Shown: positions 40,022-47,598 of the stretch, piece by piece
Layout: every line of letters begins with the position of its first letter
Position numbering within the stretch: position 1 is the stretch's first letter
Origin: Chloroflexota bacterium
Lineage (GTDB): Bacteria > Chloroflexota > UBA6077 > FW602-bin22 > JACPRP01
Assembly: GCA_023480885.1 (NCBI GenBank)
Contig: JAMCWX010000050.1
Location: 1 to 64,000, forward strand
Reading direction: 5' to 3'
Length of the DNA stretch: 64,000 nt
Made by a program: the position numbers and the translations under genes
Notes under the pieces: generated by a model
What the model was told of the DNA's origin: nothing
Seen by the model: the letters and a program-made list of their open reading frames with translations, nothing else
Database searches by the model: none

Positions 40022-40840
40022 ATGACAAGAACCGAAAGGGTGATGGCAGCTCTACGAGGAGAGCCAGCTGACCGTGTTCCTGTCGGCCTATGGGGCCATA
40101 GTTACCTGAAGGAATGGACGCATGAGGGGCTGGCCGAAGCGATGCTCGATTTCCGCAGGAGATACGATTGGGATTTCCTCAAGGTCAACCCGCGGGCGAG
40201 CTACCACGTGGAGGATTGGGGAGCGAAGTATGAACCTTCGGGAGAAGCCCATAAGGGTCCGATCTTCGCCGACGGCCCTATCAAATCGGCTCGCGATTGG
40301 AATGGCCTCTGGGTCCTCGACCCGAATAAGGGCGTGCTTGGCGAACATCTCAAGGCTCTGGAGTTGATTAGAGATGGCCTGGCTGGAGATGTTCCTTTCA
40401 TCCAGACGATCTTCTCTCCGCTGGGGGTAGCAAAATACCTTGTAGGCAACAGTCTGGACGTCGTGCGATCCCATATGCGCGATGATCCCAACGGCGTCCA
40501 TTATGGACTGTCTGTGATCGCGCGCACCTTTGCCGAATACGCGGCGCGCTGCCTTGATCTTAGCGCAGACGGCATCTTCTTTGCCCAGGGCGTATGCGTT
40601 CTAAGCCGCAGTACCTGTAATGGCGGCTACAGCTTGGTTTGGATAACGACTATTGGAAACGAACACCCTGGCGACGACGGGGATCGGGCACAGAAGCGAA
40701 GGCCGCGAGCAAATCGTTGGGCAATGCAGGGATCGGCGTCGGCGCTACAACTGAAACTTCAGACGACCTTGCCAAAGGAGCAGACGAAGTCTTATACTGC
40801 ATTTGGGCTCTCCTTGGTGGGGTCCTTTATTTGGGCATAA
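40022..40840 (+). pseudogene. truncated UroD/MtaA-family methyltransferase
   Basis: The first about 193 residues match the UroD-like methyltransferase family (MTRTERVMAALRGEPADRVP, DFLKVNPRASYHVEDWG, DVPFIQTIFSPLGVAKYLVG, CLDLSADGIFFA). From about 40600 the frame turns into unrelated sequence (GVCVLSRSTCNGGYSL... ) that lacks the second half of the barrel, including the C-terminal Cys region; none of the other frames continue the family. Normal length is about 340-380 aa. It begins with ATG and GGAGG upstream, divergent from the GntR gene. I read it as a gene broken by deletion or insertion, not just a frameshift. Confidence 0.75.
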
Positions 40841-40971
40841 ACATATTACCAAAGAAGAGCCTCTTTTGTTACCCCTCTGTAGAACGCATACGCCCTGTCT
40901 GGACCTACGTGTGTGGAACTACTATGAGCTGCCCGTCAGCGAAAACGGGGCACAACCAGAGTCGTAAGGCG
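40600..40971. other. region of unrecognised sequence after the truncated methyltransferase gene
   Basis: About 370 bp follow the break. A 138-codon frame (40639-41055) crosses it but has no ribosome-binding sequence, an implausible composition, and runs into the 3' end of the next gene. I see no inverted repeats or transposase motifs at the junction. Confidence 0.5.
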
Positions 40972-41556
40972 CTAGAGGAGCAGTGTCATCACAACCGCGC
41001 TTATTATGGGGACAGTGAGATTATCGTCGATGGGGATGGGCAGCAGTTCCACTAGAGCTGCGACCGCCGCCCCCACAGTCACGGCTAGCCAGTTGAGGTG
41101 GAGGCCGGCCAACACAAGGATGAAGCCCACGACGAGCGCTGAGGCGAAGAACGCACCGCTGCCTTCGAGGCTCTTCATTCCCACCTTGGTCCGTCCGTAC
41201 TGCTCTCCCACCGCAGCGGCCATGGCATCTCCCACCGCCGCGAAGAAGAGCGCGGCAACCGCGACGTCCCTGGAGAAGAAGAGGAAGGTGAGAAACGATG
41301 CCACCAGATAGAAAGTCGTGCCGATGGGCCGTGCTACTTCTCTTGGCTTGAAGCCTGCGGAGACCCCGGAGAACAGGGACATCAGCCAGCGATTCACCGA
41401 TACGATGGTCAAACGGAGGATCTCGATCGCGACGAAGATGGCCGCGACAGTACCGAAAAACACGAGAGTCCATTCCCTCGGGAGAACCAACCCCACAATC
41501 GGCGGAATGCACCCTCCAACTAGATGAAAGAGATGGCGTCCAATCTTCCCCTTCAT
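40972..41556 (-). CDS. polyprenol/dolichol-kinase-like membrane protein
   Basis: This 194-aa protein has six to seven membrane segments. It resembles the CTP-dependent dolichol/phytol/diacylglycerol kinase and phosphatidate cytidylyltransferase group: GRHLFHLVGGCIPPIVGLVL, RPIGTTFYLVASFLTFLFF, VGDAMAAAVGEQYGRTKVG (G-D-A..G..(G)R acidic motif) and KSLEGSGAFFASALVVGFIL. ATG 41556 overlaps the plsY stop as ATGA; the longer frame to 41661 would overlap plsY by over 100 bp. It probably phosphorylates a lipid alcohol. The pairing with plsY suggests lipid metabolism. Confidence 0.8.
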   Translation of the reverse strand: MKGKIGRHLFHLVGGCIPPIVGLVLPREWTLVFFGTVAAIFVAIEILRLTIVSVNRWLMSLFSGVSAGFKPREVARPIGTTFYLVASFLTFLFFSRDVAVAALFFAAVGDAMAAAVGEQYGRTKVGMKSLEGSGAFFASALVVGFILVLAGLHLNWLAVTVGAAVAALVELLPIPIDDNLTVPIISAVVMTLLL

Positions 41557-42134
41557 CTCCTCAATGCCTCGGTAATCTGGTGCCAATATTTGTAACCACC
41601 GATCAGCATCCCGAGTACCACAGGGAGGATGATTAGCGCCAGCGGCTCGCCCAGCCACCAACTTAGGACCATGAAAGGGATCAGGAGCAGCGCCCCAACA
41701 GGCCCTTGGCCAATCCTGCGTCCCACCGTCGCACCAAGCACCGCGTATGGAACGAAGAGGATGAGCGATTCGCGCGGCAGCGCCGCCATTAGCGCACCTA
41801 GGGAAGTGGCAAGCCCCGCGCCCCCTTGGAAATGGAGAAAGACAGGCCAGTTGTGCCCGCTGACTGCTGCGAGGGCCACGAAGATCAGCACGACGTCGGG
41901 CACCTGCAGCGCCTCAGCCAACAGTATGGCTACCGCTCCCTTCGCGATGTCACCAATGGCCGTGGCGATCCCGGCCCCCACCCCGATTTCTCGGTAGACA
42001 TTCGTCGCTCCGGTAGCGTGGTCACCCAATTCTCTTATGTCCACACCTTTCACCAGGCGAGCCACCAGATAGCCACTGGGAATAGAGCCGACTATGTAAG
42101 CTATGAATACCGCCAACACAGAAAAGACAATCAT
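41553..42134 (-). CDS. plsY: acyl-phosphate:glycerol-3-phosphate acyltransferase
   Basis: This membrane enzyme (about 193 aa) makes lysophosphatidate from acyl-phosphate. PlsY motifs are AYIVGSIPSGYLVARLVKGVDIRELG, GATNVYREIG, GDIAKGAVAILLA, VSGHNWPVFLHFQGGAGLAT and the C-terminal SWWLGEPLALIILP. The frame extends to 42221, but ATG 42134 starts at the first membrane segment and has a TATCAT extended -10 nine nt upstream, so a leaderless mRNA is likely. It is coupled to the polyprenol-kinase-like gene. Confidence 0.92.
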   Translation of the reverse strand: MIVFSVLAVFIAYIVGSIPSGYLVARLVKGVDIRELGDHATGATNVYREIGVGAGIATAIGDIAKGAVAILLAEALQVPDVVLIFVALAAVSGHNWPVFLHFQGGAGLATSLGALMAALPRESLILFVPYAVLGATVGRRIGQGPVGALLLIPFMVLSWWLGEPLALIILPVVLGMLIGGYKYWHQITEALRR

Positions 42135-42143
42135 ACTAATGAC

Positions 42144-42149
42144 ATGATA
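42144..42149 (-). promoter_or_regulatory. extended -10 of plsY, near-leaderless
   Basis: The minus strand reads TGTTATCAT, an extended -10, nine nt before the ATG at 42134. No Shine-Dalgarno is present between. Confidence 0.45.
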
Positions 42150-42352
42150 ACACAACTCTACTTGACAATAAATGAGGCCCGTCGCTGTAATTGTGACCGC
42201 CCTTGTAGGCAGTTCAAGCAAGCCAATATCGAGGGATTCAAGAAAGATAGCGAGTTCAGGCGTTGTTCCGCCGGGTCGGCGCGATAACGTCGGGGTTAAC
42301 CGAGATGGAGTCGGTACTTCAAATTAGGACGAGAATCCACAAGATTCCCTCT

Positions 42353-42364
42353 TGTATAATTACA
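42353..42364. promoter_or_regulatory. -10 TATAAT with overlapping TGTA-TACA dyad before the FCD GntR gene
   Basis: TGTATAATTACA (42353-42364) contains a consensus -10 (42355-42360) inside a short inverted repeat. Further down, ATGATG and CATCAT (42376-42391) form another dyad. Both are possible autoregulatory sites upstream of the regulator gene at 42481; no clear -35 is seen. Confidence 0.35.
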
Positions 42365-42480
42365 CACACTGTGATATGATGTCCCCATCATCCTACCATC
42401 CCGTGATCATTTGGAGGTTCGCTGGATGGGCCTACCGCTTTACTTATCCCTGGTGAACATTGCTAGATGGGAGAAACTTA

Positions 42481-43206
42481 ATGACTTCGGACAAGCTTTC
42501 CAATGTAGTACGCATCAAGAGTAACCGGATTTACGATGAAGTCGTCCTGCAAATCCAGGACCTTATCGCTCAGGGCAAGCTGTTGCCCGGCGAGAAACTG
42601 CCAGCAGAGCGTGAGCTTGCTGAGCGATTCGGCGTCGGCCGCAACTCTATTCGTGAAGCTATCAGGCAGCTAGAGTTGCTTGGCCTGGTAGAGGCACGCC
42701 AGGGTGAGGGAACGTTTATCACTGAAGCTACCATCGATAACGTAGCTGCTCCGTTCGTATTCATTCTCTCCCACAGCCGGCAGTTGCGTGCCGAAGTTCT
42801 CGACTTTCGCAAGGTACTCGAGCCGCAAATCGCCGCTTTAGCCGCACAGCGTGCGACAGCCAAAAACATTGCTAGAATAGAAGAGTTGAGCGCCAACTTC
42901 GATGAGTTCGTGGTCTCCGCAAAGGTCCCAGTGAGCGTCGCAATCGAAAACGACAGTCAGTTTCATTACGCGATCGCCGAAGCATCACAGAATGGTCTCG
43001 TCGTCCGTGTTATGAACGCTGTAATGGGACTCCTCAGAGAGTTCCGCGAGCAACTCCTTGAATCCAGCTACCGCAGCGAAGCCTCGGCCAAGGCGCACAG
43101 AGCCATCTCTGAAGCGATAAAGATGCGTGATATCAGAGGAGCCTACGAGGCCATGGAACATCATCTGATAATGCTGGAGAGCTTCATTCCGCCTGATTCG
43201 CAGTAG
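42481..43206 (+). CDS. GntR-family (FadR/FCD) transcriptional regulator
   Basis: This 241-aa regulator has an N-terminal winged helix (RIYDEVVLQIQDLIAQGKLL, ERELAERFGVGRNSIREAIR, EARQGEGTFI) and an FCD effector domain (LDFRKVLEPQIAALAAQR, DSQFHYAIAEASQNGLVVRV, HRAISEAIKMRDIRGAYEAM with metal-ligand His residues). ATG 42481 has GGGAG 7 nt upstream; the TTG at 42460 is less likely. It opens the same-strand run of 18 genes and is the likely local regulator. FCD regulators typically sense organic acids, which would fit a catabolic operon. Confidence 0.93.
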   Translation: MTSDKLSNVVRIKSNRIYDEVVLQIQDLIAQGKLLPGEKLPAERELAERFGVGRNSIREAIRQLELLGLVEARQGEGTFITEATIDNVAAPFVFILSHSRQLRAEVLDFRKVLEPQIAALAAQRATAKNIARIEELSANFDEFVVSAKVPVSVAIENDSQFHYAIAEASQNGLVVRVMNAVMGLLREFREQLLESSYRSEASAKAHRAISEAIKMRDIRGAYEAMEHHLIMLESFIPPDSQ

Positions 43207-43276
43207 GGCTCGGACGAGAAAAGCAGTCAGCTTGCACGGCATGGTGGGCGTTCTCCATCGCGCCTGCGGTCGGTTT

Positions 43277-43287
43277 CCTGTCACAGG
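43277..43287. promoter_or_regulatory. CCTGT-C-ACAGG palindrome upstream of the Mo-hydroxylase genes
   Basis: A perfect 5-bp dyad lies 50 bp before the start at 43337. Its core TGTCACA recurs at 43313-43319, 34 bp further down, which is the kind of spacing seen for two turns-related operator copies. It may be the target of the FCD GntR protein. Confidence 0.4.
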
Positions 43288-43336
43288 TCGTTTCTCCAAG
43301 CAGCGCGAATGCTGTCACAATAGGGAGGGCTGAACC

Positions 43337-46087
43337 GTGGCTTATATTAGGAAGATCGGCTTTGTCCTGAATGATAGTCCTTTCTCTCTAGGGGTCGAAC
43401 CTAACAAGACGCTGTTGTCGGTATTACGCGAAGACGTTGGCCTCACCAGCGCAAAGGATGGCTGCGGCCACGGCGATTGTGGAAGCTGCACCGTGCTCAT
43501 CGACGGCGAGCCTGTCAAATCATGCTTGGTTCAGGTTGGCAAGGTCGAGGGCAAGCGCGTGACAACTATCGAAGGGATCGGAACGCTAGGCGATCCGCAC
43601 CCGATCCAACAGGCATTCGTCGACGTGGGGGCTGTGCAGTGCGGCTTCTGCACTCCCGCCATGATACTTACCGCCAAGGCATTGCTCGACAAGAACCCAA
43701 CTCCAACTCGCGACGAGGTCGCCAGTGCCATCTCCGGAAATCTTTGTCGATGCACCGGCTATAAGAAGATCGTTGACGCTGTGCTTCACGCCGCCGTGCT
43801 GGTCAAAGGAGCGCCACGCAAGGAATCGCACGCGCAGGACAGCACGGTTGTCGGCAAGAGTGTGCCGCGCCTAGGAGCTATGGAAAAGGCGGTAGGCATC
43901 GCGAAATACGGCGCTGACCTGTCAATGCCGGGCATGCTCCATCTGAAGGTGTTGCGTAGCCCCCATCATCACGCTGAAATCGCCAGCATCGATACCAGCG
44001 AGGCAGAGAAGGCGCCTGGCGTCGTGGCCATCTTCACCGCCAAGGACATTCCAGGGCAAAATGGGTTTGGCATTTTCGACAAAGATGAGCCTGTTCTTGC
44101 CGATGGCAAGGTGCGAAGAATGGGTGAGGCCGTTGCCTTAGTCGCCGCCGATACGGTGAAAGCTGCCCGTCGAGCCGTGGGAAAGATTCGGGTTGAGTAT
44201 AGGCCCCTTGAGGCAGTGTTCGATGTCTCAACTGCGCTGCGCGAGGACGCACCAAGAATTCGGCCCCAGGGCAACGTTTGTTTCACCCGCCGCGTGGTGC
44301 GAGGAGATGTCGAAAAGGGTTTTGCTCAGGCCGATGTCGTCGTGGAAAATACCTATAACACGCCGCTCGGCGAACACGCGTACCTTGAGCCAGACGCGGG
44401 AATTGCCTACATCGACGAGGAAGACCGTGTCGTCGTCCACGCCTGCTCACAGAGCATCCATTTCGACACCCGCGAAATAGCCGCGATCTTGGGCCTCGAT
44501 GTCGCCAAGGTTCGCTTCATACAGGCGACGACAGGCGGGGGTTTCGGTGGCAAAATAGTGAACGTGGGATTCTCCGGTCTCCTGGCTCTCGCGGCCCATA
44601 AGCTGCGCCGGCCTGTCAAGCTCGTCACAACCCGCGATGAAGTGTTTCTCACTACCGTCAAGCGCCATCCCTTCGAGATGCGCTACAAGACTGGCGCTAC
44701 AAAAGAGGGCAAGATCGTTGCCTGCGAGGTTCGCATTCTCAGTGCGAAGGGGCCGTACACGGTCTACGCGAATGGCGTTATGACGCGCGCCGCCACGCAA
44801 GCTGTGGGCCCCTATGACTGCCCGAACGTCAAGATCGAGGCGACTGCCGTATTCACTAACGGGCCGACCTGCGGCGCTATGCGTGGTTTTGGCAGCCCCC
44901 AGGTGACTTTCGCCATGGAGTCGCAGATGGACCAGATTGCCGCGCGGCTGGGCATCGATCCGCTCGAGTTGCGAATGCGAAACGCGATGGCGCCAGGGTC
45001 GCGAGTGGCAACAGGTCAGGTTCTACAAGCCCCGGTCCCGTTTCGCGATACACTTCTGGCCGTCCGCGAACACTACCAGGAGGCGCTGGCCTGGGCTCAA
45101 CAGGAAAGTGGCGAGCACGTCCGGCGTGGCGTTGGTCTTGGCTCGATGCTATTCGGCATCGGCAAGACCAGCCTGAACAATCGATCCCAGGCTACCATTT
45201 CCCTTCTGCAAAATGGCCGCGTTCTAGTTCTTTGCGGCGCGTCGGACGTTGGCCAAGGATCAGATACGGTCCTGGCGCAAATCGCCGCCGCTGAGCTCGG
45301 CGTTCCCTATAATTCGGTCGACATTAATAGCACGGATACCGCGATAGCGCCCGATGCCGATTACACCTGCGCAAGTCGCCAAACCTATTACTCTGGCAAC
45401 GCGGTTCGTACGGCGGCAAGAGCGCTCAAAGAAAAGATCCTGTCTGCGTCCTCCGAGTTGCTCGGTCGAAGTTCCGAGAGCCTTATTATCGATCGAGGGC
45501 ATATTGTGGTGAAAGGCTCGGCCGACAAGGCGATGCCGCTCGGCGAGCTGGCCAGGATTTGCGCAAAAGAGGGAATCCCCCTCGCTGCCGACGGAAGCTA
45601 CGAGCGGGCGACAACGCGTTTGGACGAAAATGGTCAGGGGGATCCATACCCCGTCTACGTCTTCGGCACACATCTGGCAATGGTCGAGGTGAACACCAAG
45701 AGCGGTGACGTGCAAGTAAAGCATATAGTCTGCACTCACGATGTTGGCAAAGCGGTATATCCGGTTGGCCTTGAGGGACAGATCGAAGGCGGGGTGGCTA
45801 TGGGCATTGGCTTCGCCCTTACCGAGGAATACGTACCTGATAAGACACGTAATCTCCGCGACTATCGCATTCTCCGCTCCACGGAAATGCCTGAGATCAC
45901 TACCATTTTTGTTGAGATTCCAGAGCCGCAAGGGCCGCAAGGGGCAAAAGGAGCCGGCGAATCCTCATCCTTGCCAACGGCAGCGGCTATTGTTAACGCG
46001 ATCGCCAACGCAACTGGGGCACGTGTTCTTGAGCTTCCCGCGACCCCAAAACGCGTGCTACTGGCGACGCGGAACAACGGGAGGTAA
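43337..46087 (+). CDS. fused [2Fe-2S]/molybdopterin hydroxylase (xanthine dehydrogenase/aldehyde oxidoreductase family)
   Basis: This 916-aa protein fuses two subunits. Residues 1-160 hold two [2Fe-2S] sites: DGCGHGDCGSCTVLIDGE and QCGFCTPAMIL ... NLCRCTGYKKI. Residues about 175-916 are the Mo subunit with VVGKSVPRLGAMEKAVGIAKYG, TTGGGFGGK, GAMRGFGSPQVTFAMES and the catalytic glutamate in GAKGAGESSSLPTAA. The architecture is that of Desulfovibrio aldehyde oxidoreductase (no FAD in the chain). CO dehydrogenase's VAYxCSFR loop is absent. GTG 43337 follows AGGGAGGG. The FAD subunit gene is 2 bp downstream. It would hydroxylate an aldehyde or aromatic N-heterocycle using water. Confidence 0.93.
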   Translation: MAYIRKIGFVLNDSPFSLGVEPNKTLLSVLREDVGLTSAKDGCGHGDCGSCTVLIDGEPVKSCLVQVGKVEGKRVTTIEGIGTLGDPHPIQQAFVDVGAVQCGFCTPAMILTAKALLDKNPTPTRDEVASAISGNLCRCTGYKKIVDAVLHAAVLVKGAPRKESHAQDSTVVGKSVPRLGAMEKAVGIAKYGADLSMPGMLHLKVLRSPHHHAEIASIDTSEAEKAPGVVAIFTAKDIPGQNGFGIFDKDEPVLADGKVRRMGEAVALVAADTVKAARRAVGKIRVEYRPLEAVFDVSTALREDAPRIRPQGNVCFTRRVVRGDVEKGFAQADVVVENTYNTPLGEHAYLEPDAGIAYIDEEDRVVVHACSQSIHFDTREIAAILGLDVAKVRFIQATTGGGFGGKIVNVGFSGLLALAAHKLRRPVKLVTTRDEVFLTTVKRHPFEMRYKTGATKEGKIVACEVRILSAKGPYTVYANGVMTRAATQAVGPYDCPNVKIEATAVFTNGPTCGAMRGFGSPQVTFAMESQMDQIAARLGIDPLELRMRNAMAPGSRVATGQVLQAPVPFRDTLLAVREHYQEALAWAQQESGEHVRRGVGLGSMLFGIGKTSLNNRSQATISLLQNGRVLVLCGASDVGQGSDTVLAQIAAAELGVPYNSVDINSTDTAIAPDADYTCASRQTYYSGNAVRTAARALKEKILSASSELLGRSSESLIIDRGHIVVKGSADKAMPLGELARICAKEGIPLAADGSYERATTRLDENGQGDPYPVYVFGTHLAMVEVNTKSGDVQVKHIVCTHDVGKAVYPVGLEGQIEGGVAMGIGFALTEEYVPDKTRNLRDYRILRSTEMPEITTIFVEIPEPQGPQGAKGAGESSSLPTAAAIVNAIANATGARVLELPATPKRVLLATRNNGR

Positions 46088-46089
46088 CG

Positions 46090-46971
46090 GTGCTACTTCC
46101 AAAGTTTGAGCTTTTACAACCAAGGTCTCTTGAAGAGGCCACGACTATGCTTGCCGAGTCAAACGGTGAAACCAGAGTGATAGCTGGGGGAACCGACATT
46201 CTCGTGCAGATGAAATGGAGAAAGCTTCGGCCGTCGCGACTCGTCGACATAAAGGCTCTCGAAGAGTTGCGGGGACTGCGCTGGGGGCAGGACCACTTGA
46301 GGATTGGCGCTCTGATAACACATAGAGAGATTGAGACAAACCAGCGCATCTGGGACAGGTTCTCAGCCCTCGCCGAAGCCTGTCGCCTGGTTGGCTCCTT
46401 TCAGATTCGCAGCATGGGCACCATTGGCGGGAATCTTTGCAACGCGGCTCCTTCGGCTGAATCAGCACCACCGCTTCTCGTCTTCGATGCGCAGGCGGTG
46501 ATTGTGACGGCAGACGGCAAGATATCGCTGCCGTTGGAGGACTTCTTCGTTGGGCCTGGCAAAACTTTGCTGCAGCCACGGCAACTGCTGCAGGGGATAA
46601 CCTTGCCCTATCCGCCTGCCAGAACCGGCTCTGCGTACCTGCGGCACAGTCCACGCAATGCAATGGACATAGCTACCGTTGGCGTTGCAGCCCGTGTGAC
46701 ATTGGACGAAGGTGGAGCTACATGTCGCGATGTACGAATAGCCCTCGGGGCGGTGGCGCCTACGCCGAAGGTGGCAAGATCCGCGGAGGAGGCGTTGCGG
46801 GGCAAGCCTCTGCAGCAGGAGTTCATAAGAGCTGCGGCAAGGTTGGCAGCGCAAGAGGCGGAACCGATCACCGATATCAGGGCCTCAGCAGGCTATCGGC
46901 GGGAAATCGTCGAGATTCTCACCGAACGGGCCTTGATCCTGGCCGGCCAAAGAGCCGACATCGCGCCTTGA
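46090..46971 (+). CDS. FAD-binding subunit of molybdenum hydroxylase (CoxM-like)
   Basis: This 293-aa protein passes electrons from the iron-sulfur clusters to the final acceptor. It shows PKFELLQPRSLEEATTML, AGGTDILVQMK (first FAD loop), LRIGALITHREIE, SMGTIGGNLCNAAPSAE (second FAD loop) and a CO-dehydrogenase flavoprotein C-terminal domain (RNAMDIATVGVAARV ... IALGAVAPTPKVARS). It starts at GTG 46090 with GGGAGG just upstream. It is the only FAD subunit here for two Mo subunits, so it may be shared. Confidence 0.92.
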   Translation: MLLPKFELLQPRSLEEATTMLAESNGETRVIAGGTDILVQMKWRKLRPSRLVDIKALEELRGLRWGQDHLRIGALITHREIETNQRIWDRFSALAEACRLVGSFQIRSMGTIGGNLCNAAPSAESAPPLLVFDAQAVIVTADGKISLPLEDFFVGPGKTLLQPRQLLQGITLPYPPARTGSAYLRHSPRNAMDIATVGVAARVTLDEGGATCRDVRIALGAVAPTPKVARSAEEALRGKPLQQEFIRAAARLAAQEAEPITDIRASAGYRREIVEILTERALILAGQRADIAP

Positions 46972-47115
46972 CGATCTCAATACGGACCGAGACATTGCTT
47001 CGCCTGGCTCTCGACGACGAGCTTGGCCAACGGCCTACGATAGAAAAGTGATTCTCGAACGATCTCAGCCTGTTTCAAGGCTACCAGCTCTGGCAGGTCG
47101 AAGGAGGTAAAGCGC

Positions 47116-47598
47116 TTGAAGATCGACGTAGCCTTCAACGTCAACGGAGAAGAATATCAACTGTCTGTAGAGCCCCATCGAACGCTGCTTGAAGTTTTAC
47201 GCAACGAGCTAGACTTGACTGGCACCAAGGAAGGATGTAGCGAGGGCGAATGCGGCGCCTGCACGGTTCTGGTCGACGGCATCCCCGTAAACTCCTGTCT
47301 TTTCCTGGCTGCCACGGCAAATGGCAAACAGATCACTACGATCGAGGGGCTGGTGAAAAACGGCGAGCTTCACCCATTGCAGCAAGCCTTCATCGATCAG
47401 GGCGCCGTCCAGTGCGGCTATTGCACTCCAGGGATGCTCTTGACCGCGAAAGCTCTTCTCGACATTGACCCAGCGCCCTCAGATGTGGAGATAAAAAGAG
47501 CCATAGCCGGCAATGTCTGCCGCTGTACGGGATACGTCAAGATCATCGAGGCTATCAAGGTTGCGGGCCAGCAGATCGCCAATGGGGGGAAGGCGTAA
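47116..47598 (+). CDS. [2Fe-2S] small subunit of second molybdenum hydroxylase (CoxS-like)
   Basis: This 160-aa protein has two clusters: EGCSEGECGACTVLVDGIP for the plant-type ferredoxin site and QCGYCTPGMLLTAKALL ... NVCRCTGYVKI for the second. It starts at TTG 47116 after GAAGGAGGTAAAGCGC. It overlaps the large-subunit gene as TAATG. The 144-bp gap before it holds no recognised signal. Its first domain is close to residues 1-160 of the fused protein at 43337, so the two are paralogues. Confidence 0.94.
   Translation: MKIDVAFNVNGEEYQLSVEPHRTLLEVLRNELDLTGTKEGCSEGECGACTVLVDGIPVNSCLFLAATANGKQITTIEGLVKNGELHPLQQAFIDQGAVQCGYCTPGMLLTAKALLDIDPAPSDVEIKRAIAGNVCRCTGYVKIIEAIKVAGQQIANGGKA

Noticed and set aside
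39796-40071. 91-codon frame in the GntR/methyltransferase divergent gap
   Set aside because: It overlaps the start of the methyltransferase gene, has no ribosome-binding sequence and no recognisable motif.
40639-41055. 138-codon frame after the truncated methyltransferase
   Set aside because: It has no ribosome-binding sequence, an odd composition, and overlaps the end of the opposite-strand membrane protein gene.
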